Shown: piece after piece, positions 7,684-15,427 of the stretch
Position numbering within the stretch: position 1 is the stretch's first letter
Layout of the letters: the number at the start of each line of letters is the position of its first letter
From: an uncultured Sutterella sp.
Lineage (GTDB): Bacteria > Pseudomonadota > Gammaproteobacteria > Burkholderiales > Burkholderiaceae_F
Length of the DNA: 34,347 nucleotides
Direction of reading: 5' to 3'
Assembly (NCBI GenBank): GCA_900542195.1
Contig: UQNA01000031.1
Coordinates: 1 to 34,347 of the forward strand
Translations under genes and position numbers: made by a program
The notes under the pieces: generated by a model
What the model saw: only the letters and a program-made list of their open reading frames with translations
What the model was told of the DNA's origin: nothing
The model's database searches: none

Positions 7684-8919
7684 ATGGCTTTTGAAATTCT
7701 CTTTTTACTGTTCTTATTTGGAAACGCCTTATTGATTTTTTATTTTTATGTAAGGCAAGTCCGTTCAGTCAAACTACACCGAGACACTGTCCCTCATGTC
7801 TTTTCTGATTACGTAAGTTTGTCCGAGCATCAGAGAACATCCGATTTGTGCCTTCACGAGGCGAAAGTCTCTGAGGTTCATAGAATTACGAACTTGGTGG
7901 CAATCCTTCTTTTGACTTATGGTGGAGTTTTAGGTTGGTTTAGTTCGACACTGATTGCCAATTTCGGGAGCGGGTTGCTAACTCAATATTTCATCGTATT
8001 CGGCGTATTAGCCGTTTTTGACGCTATTGACTTGCTCTTCTCTGCTTGTGGACAAAATAAGCTTGCAATTCCCGGACAAAGCAGTTTCTTGAAGCGCTTA
8101 GTATTCTGCACACTTGTTCCGTTAGTTGTACTGCCGATTTGGATGTCCGGATCTGGTTTGTGGTGGTTCTGGGCTGCTTTGGCTGTGTTTGTAATTGGTC
8201 TTGCCGTACATTTTGGCTTCTCCTTTAATGGAGCTGCTGTACGTCCAATGACTAACGGCGACCTGAAAGAACGGCTGGAGGCTTTTCAACGTAGGATCCG
8301 TTTTGAATCAGCAAAACTTTTTGTGGATGAAGAAAAGGATGCAAAAACCTCGGAGGGCGTCCAAATCGTTGGATACGGATTCAATAAGAAGATTATTCTC
8401 AGCAAGTACGTTCTCGAGCACCTTTCCCCGCTTGAAATTGAGGCACTCATCGCTAATAAGGTATGTCAGTACAAGCAAAGTCATAGCTTTATGACTTGGA
8501 CGGCTTTGCTCATTGTCTCTTTCCTTTTCTTCTGGCTTCTTGGCGAGGTTGTTTCTAAGCCTTGGTTTTACGAAGGGCTCGGTGTCCATGGCTTGGATAC
8601 ATCGGCATATGGTACGGCTTTTGTGCTCTTTATGATTTCGGCCTACGTTTTCCTTTCTCCTCTAATTCCCTTGAGGAATGCTTTTTCATGGAAACGTGAT
8701 GAGAAAGCCGAGGAGAATTCGGTGCTTCTCGTTGACTGGAATGCAATGATTAGTGCTATCGCTAAGGAAACTGCTCACCGTGCCGGCTCTATGGTGCCTG
8801 ATTCAATGTACTTCAAACTTGTAAGCGGTAATCCAGACCCAATGCACAAGATTAAACTGATTCAACACTTAGCTCCGCGCCATACGCGTCAAAGAGACTC
8901 TTGGCTGCCGAGTGCCTAA
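7684..8919 (+). CDS. M48-like membrane protein with a degenerate zinc motif (probable pseudoprotease)
   Basis: 411 residues resembling the Ste24/HtpX-type M48 peptidases of Burkholderiales: an N-terminal multi-helix membrane region (about 1-185), a soluble stretch with LFVDE.., GYGFNKKIILSKYVLEHLSPLEIEALIA, then two more membrane helices. In active relatives this is followed by HExxH; here the aligned residues are Asn258-Lys-Val-Cys-Gln262, so both His ligands and the catalytic Glu are gone. The downstream EADA-type motif reads AEENS, and the usual C-terminal HPP reads NPD. The frame is intact with no stops, so this looks like a retained but non-catalytic protein rather than recent decay. I prefer ATG 7684 (GGTGAGG just upstream) to ATG 7672, which lacks a ribosome site. 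Confidence 0.7.
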   Translation: MAFEILFLLFLFGNALLIFYFYVRQVRSVKLHRDTVPHVFSDYVSLSEHQRTSDLCLHEAKVSEVHRITNLVAILLLTYGGVLGWFSSTLIANFGSGLLTQYFIVFGVLAVFDAIDLLFSACGQNKLAIPGQSSFLKRLVFCTLVPLVVLPIWMSGSGLWWFWAALAVFVIGLAVHFGFSFNGAAVRPMTNGDLKERLEAFQRRIRFESAKLFVDEEKDAKTSEGVQIVGYGFNKKIILSKYVLEHLSPLEIEALIANKVCQYKQSHSFMTWTALLIVSFLFFWLLGEVVSKPWFYEGLGVHGLDTSAYGTAFVLFMISAYVFLSPLIPLRNAFSWKRDEKAEENSVLLVDWNAMISAIAKETAHRAGSMVPDSMYFKLVSGNPDPMHKIKLIQHLAPRHTRQRDSWLPSA

Positions 8920-8931
8920 TAAGAACTGCAA

Positions 8932-8995
8932 GCTGGACCCTCTCGACCTGTAATAAATCTCGTGAGAGGACCAGCCTGGCTGTCATCCTTTTTTT
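8932..8995 (+). terminator. Probable terminator after the M48-like gene
   Basis: GCTGG-AC-CCTCTC (8932-8944) can pair with GAGAGG-A-CCAGC (8964-8975) around a 19-base loop, and a seven-T run lies at 8989-8995. The T-run is 13 bases from the stem, further than in an ideal intrinsic terminator. The rest of 8920-9178 shows no gene. Confidence 0.5.
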
Positions 8996-9178
8996 GGGAT
9001 TTTCTTGGAACACTTGTAGTGAACAGGTGATTTCCAGAAGCCTTTGAGTGAACTCAGAGGAAAAGACCAAACTTAATCTCTACAATGTAGCGAACAAAGC
9101 ATCGCTGTCAATTCGTAATATTCAGTTTGCGGCTACTTGAACGCGAACGGCTTACTCTAGAGAAAAAGGAATGAATAG

Positions 9179-10240
9179 ATGCACCAGTTCATAAAGATTT
9201 CCGGCACTCCGTATGAAAGAGGTTTCCAGTACGGAAGCCAGGCAAAGGAAAGAATTTTTAAGGTTATTGAAGAATATAAAGTTCTTTTCGAAAAAGAAGC
9301 TTTCATCAGTTGGGACCAGGCTCTTAAGCTATCCGAACCCTTTCGGAAAGAAATAGAAGATTACCGTCCGGATTTAATAGAGGAAATGCAAGGCATAGCA
9401 GACGGTGCCGGTGTTGACTTTGTCACAATCCTAACTTTGAATTGCCGCTCCGAGATAATGTTTGCCAAGGCTAAATTAGGCGAAGATGCCTGTACAGCTA
9501 TCGGCGTTCCTCCGGAGGCAAGCGCAAACGGTCATACCTACTTAGCTCAGAATTGGGATTGGTGGTCCATCGGCGAAGGCACTACTGTGATTGTTGAAGT
9601 GGAACAAGCTCCTTATCCCAAAGCACTTATCATTACCGAAGCTGGTTTGGTAGGCGGAAAAGGCTTGAATGAAAACGGCATCGCGCTGTCTCTTAATGCT
9701 TTATCCGCGCGGAATGGAAGGATTGGTGTTCCGGCAATAGTACTTTTAAGAGGCGCTTTGTCCTGCCGAACTATTCCTAAAGCCATCGATGCCGTTGCGA
9801 AAGCCAAACGCGCCGGAAGCGGATGTGTCGGATTGGCAAGCTCTGATGGTTTGCTTCTTTTCATTGAATATGCACCAATCGATATGGATATTCTGCTGTC
9901 TGACGGTGAAACAATTTGCCACTCCAACCATTGGCTTTCCATGAAGATGATTTTGGGAGGAGAAGCAACTAATTATTCTTACAATTCAACGTTCATCCGT
10001 TTGGACCGAGCCAGAAGGTTGGTTAAACAAGAAGGAAAAATGACTGTCGAAGGCCTTTTCCGAGTCTTGTCGGATCACGCAGGACATCCTGAAGGCGTCT
10101 GCCGTCATGATGACGAAACAGTCCCCGTCTACCATCGCCATCGTTCTTTGTGGTCGATGGTTGTTGATGTTACAGACAAGAAGCTGTATTTGACGGATGG
10201 CAATCCGTGCAAGACGCAAGCAAGAAAATACTCTCTTTAA
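9179..10240 (+). CDS. C45-family acyltransferase/amidohydrolase (AAT-like Ntn hydrolase)
   Basis: A 353-residue protein of the acyl-CoA:6-aminopenicillanate acyltransferase-like (peptidase C45) group of N-terminal nucleophile hydrolases. The predicted nucleophile is Cys105 in GEDACTAIG, which would be exposed by autocatalytic cleavage between Ala104 and Cys105. Family landmarks around it are an N-terminal GTPYERGFQYG, AQNWDWW (about 122-128), ITEAGLVGGKGLNENGIALSLNAL, and the C-terminal LSDHAGHPEGVCRH segment. No signal peptide is seen, so a cytoplasmic location is likely. AAGGA precedes the ATG by eight bases. Natural substrates of bacterial homologues are mostly unknown; amide, N-acyl amino acid or bile-salt-like substrates are all conceivable. 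A bidirectional terminator follows. Confidence 0.85.
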   Translation: MHQFIKISGTPYERGFQYGSQAKERIFKVIEEYKVLFEKEAFISWDQALKLSEPFRKEIEDYRPDLIEEMQGIADGAGVDFVTILTLNCRSEIMFAKAKLGEDACTAIGVPPEASANGHTYLAQNWDWWSIGEGTTVIVEVEQAPYPKALIITEAGLVGGKGLNENGIALSLNALSARNGRIGVPAIVLLRGALSCRTIPKAIDAVAKAKRAGSGCVGLASSDGLLLFIEYAPIDMDILLSDGETICHSNHWLSMKMILGGEATNYSYNSTFIRLDRARRLVKQEGKMTVEGLFRVLSDHAGHPEGVCRHDDETVPVYHRHRSLWSMVVDVTDKKLYLTDGNPCKTQARKYSL

Positions 10241-10251
10241 TTTAAATGCTG

Positions 10252-10276
10252 AAAAGACGCCTTAACAGCGTCTTTT
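10252..10276. terminator. Bidirectional intrinsic terminator between convergent genes
   Basis: AAAAGACGC (10252-10260) and GCGTCTTTT (10268-10276) form a perfect 9-bp stem with a 7-base loop and a T-run on either strand. It lies between the C45-family gene (+) and the YqjK-like gene (-), serving both. Confidence 0.88.
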
Positions 10277-10294
10277 GTGCATAGCGGTCAGAAA

Positions 10295-10702
10295 TTATTT
10301 ACTTTTTTGGGGTGGCTCTTCAATCACTTCAGGAAGATATTCTTTCTCTTCCTCTTTGCGAGCTCTGCGATTCTTGTCGTATTGGATGCCTTTTAAGATA
10401 CCAAAGGCTCCCAGAACTATCCCTGCAACTCCCGCGACTCTCTTAGGACTGCTTTTCTCGGCAAGTATTTTTCCGAGAGCAATTCCTGCGGGAAGAAGTA
10501 CCGTCTTGGCAATAGGAAGGATAAGTTTCATTTCATCCAAACCTATCGTGCGGGCCGTTTTGTAGGCGGCAACTCCGACATTTGCCAAAGAGCGAGGTTT
10601 ATTGCGGATTTCGTAGATTTCCTGCTGAAGCTCAGCCCTCTCGAGCTTTGCTTTCATAGTGAGGTCAGCTAGCTTCTTGGCGACATCTTCATTGGCTTGC
10701 AT
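10295..10702 (-). CDS. YqjK-like hypothetical membrane-associated protein
   Basis: A 135-residue protein beginning with a charged helix rich in Lys/Glu (about 1-40), then one or two hydrophobic segments (about 62-78 and 88-106), and ending in a strongly charged tail (NRRARKEEEKEYLPEVIEEPPQKSK region). The sequence itself is not diagnostic. Position is the main evidence: it is last in a trio with a DUF883/YqjD-like and a YqjE-like gene, the place held by yqjK in enterobacteria. It begins one base after the preceding stop, so it is co-transcribed. Confidence 0.6.
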   Translation of the reverse strand: MQANEDVAKKLADLTMKAKLERAELQQEIYEIRNKPRSLANVGVAAYKTARTIGLDEMKLILPIAKTVLLPAGIALGKILAEKSSPKRVAGVAGIVLGAFGILKGIQYDKNRRARKEEEKEYLPEVIEEPPQKSK

Positions 10703-10703
10703 C

Positions 10704-11120
10704 TTATTTCTCCTCTTGATCTTTATGAGTCGGAGTGTTTAATGAACGGCGCAGGGCTTCTAAATCATTAGAAACAATCTGCTTGGACTCGGTAAAGGCA
10801 TATGGAAGATTGGATGCCAAATTTTTTGCTCTTGCGAGGAAAAAAAGAAACATCACCGTGTAAAAGCCTGCCAGACAACATGCAACAAATATTCTGTGGT
10901 CATCCCAAAAGATAACCAATAAAGCTACTGAGATAAAGACTAGGGCGAAAATGCCGAACAATGCGGCTAACACCATATTGAGGGCGCTTTTCGCCGTGTT
11001 GTCCTTAGCCACCGAGAGCTCAAGACCGAAAATCTGAGCGCGCGTGGCCAAGCCTTCAACGAACAAGTCGAGAATAGATCTCAGCGAAGCATCATTCTTC
11101 GGTGGAACGGACTTTGTCAT
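10704..11120 (-). CDS. YqjE-like phage holin family membrane protein
   Basis: 138 residues with a soluble N-terminal helix (SLRSILDLFVEGLATRAQIFGLELSVAK, residues 12-39), two adjacent membrane helices (about 48-70 and 75-98) and a charged C-terminus. This pattern and the EL-A/LA helix match the YqjE / holin-superfamily proteins found with YqjD in proteobacteria. The name reflects similarity to phage holins and does not mean a prophage: no other phage genes lie nearby. It is four bases downstream of the DUF883 gene and one base upstream of the YqjK-like gene. Confidence 0.75.
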   Translation of the reverse strand: MTKSVPPKNDASLRSILDLFVEGLATRAQIFGLELSVAKDNTAKSALNMVLAALFGIFALVFISVALLVIFWDDHRIFVACCLAGFYTVMFLFFLARAKNLASNLPYAFTESKQIVSNDLEALRRSLNTPTHKDQEEK

Positions 11121-11124
11121 TTAT

Positions 11125-11427
11125 TTACTTCTTTGCGATAAGTAAGCCAAGGAGGACGCCGGCTGCTGCAGCGATACCGACAGCACGCCATGGATTTTCA
11201 TGGACGCATGAATTGATATCGTCAGCAATTTCCTTACCTTGAGATGATGCGTTCTGATAAAAATCAGCAAGAGTTTCGCGAGCCATGCGCAATTTCTTCT
11301 TAGCTTGTTCCTGCAATTCTTTTGCATTTTCATCCGATGCGTTTGCAGCTTTCTTAAGAAGCTCATCTGCTTGTTCCAAAGCTTCATTGACATTGTCACG
11401 AATTATGTTTTCTACTCTGTCGCTCAT
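11125..11427 (-). CDS. DUF883 family protein (YqjD/ElaB-like, membrane-anchored)
   Basis: 100 residues: a long amphipathic, coiled-coil-like helix (about 1-70; many Ala, Glu and Lys) followed by a C-terminal membrane anchor (WRAVGIAAAAGVLLGLLIAKK) opened by the ENPWRAVG motif typical of YqjD, ElaB and YgaM. In E. coli these are inner-membrane proteins that associate with ribosomes and are induced in stationary phase. AAGGAG lies ahead of the ATG, and the gene opens a three-gene operon read leftwards. A different reading frame spans much of the same DNA but lacks any family features. Confidence 0.9.
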   Translation of the reverse strand: MSDRVENIIRDNVNEALEQADELLKKAANASDENAKELQEQAKKKLRMARETLADFYQNASSQGKEIADDINSCVHENPWRAVGIAAAAGVLLGLLIAKK

Positions 11428-11460
11428 GGGTGTAGATCTCCTTATATAACTGTAAAAAGT

Positions 11461-13104
11461 CTAGCACTCGGAGTATACCCAGTCGATAATTGCGTCCATT
11501 ACGGGTATTGCGTTGATAGCTGCGTTCCCATTAATGATGGCAGCTACCGCATAGCGCTTACCTGAGGCCGTTAGCACGTATCCGGCGATGGAGCGAACTC
11601 CGGCAATATATCCTGTCTTTATATGTGCTTGCCCCTTGGCAACGGGTCGTTTTTTCATGGTTCCGTCAATTCCGGAAATCGGCATGGAGGCCATATACTC
11701 CGCCATGGCTTTATGGTTCCACATATACTCAAGTACTCTGGCAGCAGCGGCCGCTGAAAGCTGAGAGTTTCTGGATAAGCCCGAGCCGTTATCAAGATAG
11801 AGCTCCCTCGGCGAGATTTTTAATGTCTGTGCCCATTCTTTCATTGTTTCGCGGCTGCTAGCCAAGTTCTTGGGCTCGTCTTTCGCAGTTTTACCTAGTG
11901 CTAAGAACAATTGCCGAGCAATCAAGTTATTGCTGTACTTGTTCATGTTGTAGGCAAGTTTAGTGAGCGGGTCAGAATAAGAACTGGCGAGGACTGTGCG
12001 TTCTTCCGGAGCTTTTCCGTTCTTGACCGTTCCTTTCCATTCTCCTCCCATCTGTTTCCACATAGAAGAGAAGATTGCGTTCACATATTCATTTTGGGCA
12101 AAGGCGGTATACATCAAATTTTTAGCACCGCAGCTGGAAGGATATTTACCCTTGAAGACCGGGTGGTAAGGATTGGAGTAGTCCGGATTAATTTGCTTTC
12201 GCCACGCTCCGCACACTTCTTTGCTGAGCGGAATACTTTCAGGAAGCTTGATGCCTTCAAGGTTGGGTTCGGGATAAAGATAAGCAACTCCTTTTTTCGG
12301 ATCCGGTCTGAATTTAATGATTAAGGAGCGAGAGTTGATGAGCAGTGCATCAGGGCCGAGGTTGTAAGGCCGGTTGCCTTCTCCATCGAAAGCAAATGGA
12401 TCATGTGTCGGCACTTGGAAAGAGCTTCGATCCAGGATTATGTCGCCGTCAATGGTTTTGATTCCTCTAGCTCGGAGGTTATCCAACAGCAGCCAAAATC
12501 TTTCGATTGTTAAATAAGGGTCCCCTGAACCAATCAAATATAAGTCTCCTTTTATCGTGCCGTTTTCCGGCTCGGCTTCGGAGGCAATGAAAGTTGACCA
12601 AACCTTTGAAGGACCAAGTAAATCCAGAGCTGCGGCAGAGGTAACTATTTTTTCTACGGAAGCAGGAATTCTCGGCTGGTTGGCATTAACCAAAAGTTTT
12701 TTACCTTCAGAACCGAGCGGAATCACCGCGATAGAAAGATCGTTTTTATCTACGCGGGCTCTTAACATTGCATGCGAAATTTCAGACGGCAATTCTGAAA
12801 CTGTGCCCGAGGCGTTTCCGGAAGAAAGAGCCAAAGCTGAAGGAATTGCCGCCGCGGATATTGGGACAACCGCCTTTTTTGCTTTAGCCAAAGCTGCTTT
12901 AGCAGTATTTTTCTTAACGGGTTTCTTGGCCGGACGCACAGCTTTCTTCGGCACGGCTGCTTTTTTAGGGGTTGCTGTCTTCTTGGCAACGGTTTTAGTT
13001 TTTTGCGGCTCTTTAGAGGGAGCAGAAGCGTTCGCAAACCCTCCCAAGGAACAGGTTATTGCGAATGCCGACACGCATAGATATTGAACAAATTTACTCT
13101 TCAT
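11461..13104 (-). CDS. dacB: D-alanyl-D-alanine carboxypeptidase/endopeptidase, PBP4 type
   Basis: A 547-residue periplasmic class C penicillin-binding protein that trims pentapeptide stems and cleaves cross-links in peptidoglycan. The three active-site motifs are intact: Ser149-Val-Glu-Lys152 (SxxK, nucleophile Ser149), Ser391-Asn-Asn393 (SxN) and Lys496-Thr-Gly498 (KTG). A Sec signal peptide occupies about 1-26 (cleavage near ANA). Between it and the catalytic domain lies an unusual Lys/Ala/Pro/Thr-rich linker at about 30-80 with repeated AKK/PKKA units, not part of the E. coli enzyme. The domain between SxxK and SxN is the expected long insertion. The start is ATG 13104 with a purine-rich AGAAGAAG upstream. 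Transcribed away from groES. Confidence 0.93.
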   Translation of the reverse strand: MKSKFVQYLCVSAFAITCSLGGFANASAPSKEPQKTKTVAKKTATPKKAAVPKKAVRPAKKPVKKNTAKAALAKAKKAVVPISAAAIPSALALSSGNASGTVSELPSEISHAMLRARVDKNDLSIAVIPLGSEGKKLLVNANQPRIPASVEKIVTSAAALDLLGPSKVWSTFIASEAEPENGTIKGDLYLIGSGDPYLTIERFWLLLDNLRARGIKTIDGDIILDRSSFQVPTHDPFAFDGEGNRPYNLGPDALLINSRSLIIKFRPDPKKGVAYLYPEPNLEGIKLPESIPLSKEVCGAWRKQINPDYSNPYHPVFKGKYPSSCGAKNLMYTAFAQNEYVNAIFSSMWKQMGGEWKGTVKNGKAPEERTVLASSYSDPLTKLAYNMNKYSNNLIARQLFLALGKTAKDEPKNLASSRETMKEWAQTLKISPRELYLDNGSGLSRNSQLSAAAAARVLEYMWNHKAMAEYMASMPISGIDGTMKKRPVAKGQAHIKTGYIAGVRSIAGYVLTASGKRYAVAAIINGNAAINAIPVMDAIIDWVYSEC

Positions 13105-13263
13105 CGCTTCTTCTTCTAACTTAGTGCGCTCTGGGAACTGATGTGGTTTAACACAGATTCATTTTCTTTCTAGTTCTGCGCTTGGAAGATAAACCTTTTT
13201 TGGGCACTTGAATAAAATTTCCACGGTATAAAATTTGATATTTCTTACAGATTGTCGAGAAAT

Positions 13264-13287
13264 AACACCCAACCCATTTTGGATGTT
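13264..13287. promoter_or_regulatory. Inverted repeat in the dacB-groES intergenic region
   Basis: AACACCCAA (13264-13272) faces TTGGATGTT (13279-13287), eight of nine positions matching, around a 6-base centre. It lies 32 bp upstream of the sigma32 -35 box and does not resemble CIRCE (TTAGCACTC-N9-GAGTGCTAA). It could be an operator for either divergent gene. Confidence 0.35.
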
Positions 13288-13318
13288 GTTAGTATTTATA
13301 CCTAGTCACACGAGGGGA

Positions 13319-13346
13319 CTTGAAAAATAAAAGATGGTCCCCACAT
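13319..13346 (+). promoter_or_regulatory. Sigma32 (RpoH) heat-shock promoter of groESL
   Basis: CTTGAAA (13319-13325) and CCCCACAT (13339-13346) are separated by exactly 13 bases, matching the RpoH consensus CTTGAAA-N11-16-CCCCATNT at nearly every position. The predicted transcript start is about 13353, some 47 bases before the groES ATG. No CIRCE operator is present, so HrcA control is not supported here. Confidence 0.88.
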
Positions 13347-13370
13347 AGTCACTAGCACAATAGCGTGACT
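13347..13370 (+). promoter_or_regulatory. AGTCAC/GTGACT inverted repeat around the groESL transcription start
   Basis: AGTCAC (13347-13352) and GTGACT (13365-13370) are inverted around 12 bases, and a third copy, TAGTCAC, lies at 13303-13309 upstream of the -35 box. The position over the predicted start site would suit an operator or a leader hairpin. Short repeats of this size may also be chance. Confidence 0.3.
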
Positions 13371-13399
13371 TAGATTTTTAAAAGATAAGGAGTTATAAG

Positions 13400-13687
13400 A
13401 TGAATATTCGTCCCTTGCACGACCGCGTGATCGTCAAGCGCGTTGAACCAGAAACCCGTACTGCTTCCGGCCTCTACATTCCTGATGCTGCCGGCGAAAA
13501 ACCAGATCAAGGAGAAGTTTTAGCAGTTGGTCCTGGCAAGCGCGATGACGCAGGAAAATTGATTCCTATGGACGTTAAGGTCGGCGATCGTGTCTTGTTC
13601 GGCAAGTACTCCGGACAGACCGTTAAAGTTGGCGGAGAAGAATATCTTGTAATGCGCGAAGAAGACATCATGGGTGTCTTGGAATAA
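13400..13687 (+). CDS. groES: Co-chaperonin GroES
   Basis: The heptameric lid of the GroEL folding chamber. At 95 residues it is full length, with the signature MNIRPLHDRVIVKRVEPETRTASGLYIPD (1-29), the mobile loop within that stretch, and the C-terminal VGDRVLFGKYSGQTVKVGGEEYLVMREEDIMGVLE segment at 61-95. AAGGAG precedes the ATG. It is driven by the sigma32 promoter upstream and is followed by groEL after 43 bp. Confidence 0.98.
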   Translation: MNIRPLHDRVIVKRVEPETRTASGLYIPDAAGEKPDQGEVLAVGPGKRDDAGKLIPMDVKVGDRVLFGKYSGQTVKVGGEEYLVMREEDIMGVLE

Positions 13688-13730
13688 GCAGCAAAGAATA
13701 AATAATTTAGGAATAGGAGATCTTTTCAAA

Positions 13731-15365
13731 ATGGCTTCTAAGCAAGTTTTGTTTGGCAATGATGCACGTACCCGCATGGTTCGCGGCGTAAACGTTTTGG
13801 CTGACGCCGTTAAGGTTACTTTAGGACCTAAGGGCCGCAACGTTGTTTTGGAACGCGCTTTCGGCGGTCCTACAATCACTAAAGACGGTGTTTCCGTTGC
13901 CAAAGAAGTAGAGCTCAAAGACAAATTTGAAAATATGGGCGCTCAGATGGTTAAGGAAGTTGCTTCCAAGACCAGCGACAACGCCGGTGACGGTACAACA
14001 ACAGCTACCGTTTTGGCACAAGCTATCGTTGACGAAGGTATGAAGTTTGTTGCTGCCGGTATGAGCCCAATGGACTTGAAGCGCGGTATCGACAAGGCTG
14101 TCGCCGCAGCTATCGCAGAACTCCATAAACTCAGCAAACCAACAACAACCAGCAAAGAAATCGCACAGGTTGGTGCTATTTCTGCTAACTCCGATCACGA
14201 AATCGGCGACATCATTGCTGAAGCAATGGACAAGGTTGGTAAAGAAGGCGTTATTACCGTTGAAGACGGCAAGAGCCTCCACAATGAACTTGAAGTTGTC
14301 GAAGGTATGCAGTTTGATCGCGGCTACCTCTCTCCGTACTTCATCAACAATCCTGACAAACAAGTCGCTTTGTTAGACAACCCATACATCCTGTTGGTTG
14401 AAAAGAAGATCAGCAACATTCGTGATCTTCTCCCAATCCTTGAACAGGTTGCTAAGGCTGGCAAGCCATTGCTCATCATTGCTGAAGACATCGACGGTGA
14501 AGCTCTTGCAACATTGGTTGTCAACAGCATCCGCGGCGTATTGAAGACAGTTGCCGTTAAGGCTCCTGGCTTCGGTGACCGTCGTAAAGCCATGCTCGAA
14601 GATATCGCTATCCTCACAGGCGGTACAGTCATCAGCAGCGATGTCGGCTTGAGCCTCGACAAAGCAACTTTGAACGAACTTGGCTCTGCTAAGAAAGTCG
14701 AAGTTAACAAAGAAAGCACAACTATCATCGACGGCGCCGGTAAGGAAGACCAGATCGAAGCTAGAGTTAAACAGATTCGTAAACAGATCGAAGAAACTTC
14801 CAGCGATTACGATCGTGAAAAACTTCAGGAACGTGTTGCCAAGTTGGCAGGCGGTGTTGCATTGATTAAGGTCGGTGCTGCTACTGAAGTTGAAATGAAA
14901 GAAAAGAAAGCTCGTGTTGAAGATGCTCTGCATGCTACACGTGCTGCTGTTGAAGAAGGCGTTGTTGCCGGCGGCGGTGTTGCTCTTATCCGTGCTAAAC
15001 AGGCTATCAAGGATCTTAAGGGTGACAATCCTGAACAAGACGCCGGTATCAAGATCGTTTTGCGCGCTATGGAAGAACCAATGCGCCAGATCGTTCGCAA
15101 TGCCGGTGATGAACCAAGTGTTGTAGTAGATCGCGTTGCTAACGGCAAAGGAAACTTCGGTTTCAATGCTCAGACAGGCGAATATGGCGACATGATTGAA
15201 ATGGGCGTTTTGGATCCGACTAAGGTTACTCGTACAGCCCTTCAGAATGCCGCTTCTGTCTCCAGCCTCATCCTCACAACTGAGTGCATGATTGCTGATT
15301 TGCCGGAAGACAAACCTGAAGTTCCTCCAATGGGCGGAATGGGCGGAATGCCTGGCATGATGTAA
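13731..15365 (+). CDS. groEL: Chaperonin GroEL
   Basis: The ATP-driven double-ring 60-kDa chaperonin; 544 residues, standard length. Clear landmarks are the N-terminal ASKQVLFGNDARTRMVRGVN, the nucleotide-binding LGPKGRNVVLE and DGTTTATVLAQ segments, GVVAGGGVALI in the C-terminal equatorial domain, and the Gly/Met-rich tail GGMGGMPGMM. The start is ATG 13731 behind TAGGAATAGGAGATC; an in-frame upstream extension reaching into groES is not credible. A single copy is seen here, co-transcribed with groES and closed by a strong terminator. Confidence 0.98.
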   Translation: MASKQVLFGNDARTRMVRGVNVLADAVKVTLGPKGRNVVLERAFGGPTITKDGVSVAKEVELKDKFENMGAQMVKEVASKTSDNAGDGTTTATVLAQAIVDEGMKFVAAGMSPMDLKRGIDKAVAAAIAELHKLSKPTTTSKEIAQVGAISANSDHEIGDIIAEAMDKVGKEGVITVEDGKSLHNELEVVEGMQFDRGYLSPYFINNPDKQVALLDNPYILLVEKKISNIRDLLPILEQVAKAGKPLLIIAEDIDGEALATLVVNSIRGVLKTVAVKAPGFGDRRKAMLEDIAILTGGTVISSDVGLSLDKATLNELGSAKKVEVNKESTTIIDGAGKEDQIEARVKQIRKQIEETSSDYDREKLQERVAKLAGGVALIKVGAATEVEMKEKKARVEDALHATRAAVEEGVVAGGGVALIRAKQAIKDLKGDNPEQDAGIKIVLRAMEEPMRQIVRNAGDEPSVVVDRVANGKGNFGFNAQTGEYGDMIEMGVLDPTKVTRTALQNAASVSSLILTTECMIADLPEDKPEVPPMGGMGGMPGMM

Positions 15366-15384
15366 TAGACATCTAGTTCAAAAG

Positions 15385-15427
15385 AAAACCTCCGATGAAG
15401 TTTCAAGCCTCTCGGAGGTTTTGTTTT
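15385..15427 (+). terminator. Intrinsic terminator of groESL
   Basis: AAAACCTCCGA (15385-15395) and TCGGAGGTTTT (15412-15422) form an 11-bp stem ending in TTTTGTTTT. It begins 20 bp after the groEL stop. Confidence 0.93.

Noticed and set aside
10704..11120. Holin name suggesting a prophage
   Set aside because: The protein belongs to a YqjE-like chromosomal trio; no phage structural, integrase or lysis genes are nearby.
12557..13087. A 176-codon open frame on the + strand opposite the PBP4 gene
   Set aside because: It is the mirror of the Lys/Ala-rich, low-stop stretch of dacB, has no ribosome site and no family features; the dacB frame has a signal peptide and three intact active-site motifs.
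13821..15166. Several long open frames antisense to groEL
   Set aside because: They lie wholly within groEL on the other strand, caused by its biased codon use, and have Cys/Phe-rich or low-complexity translations.
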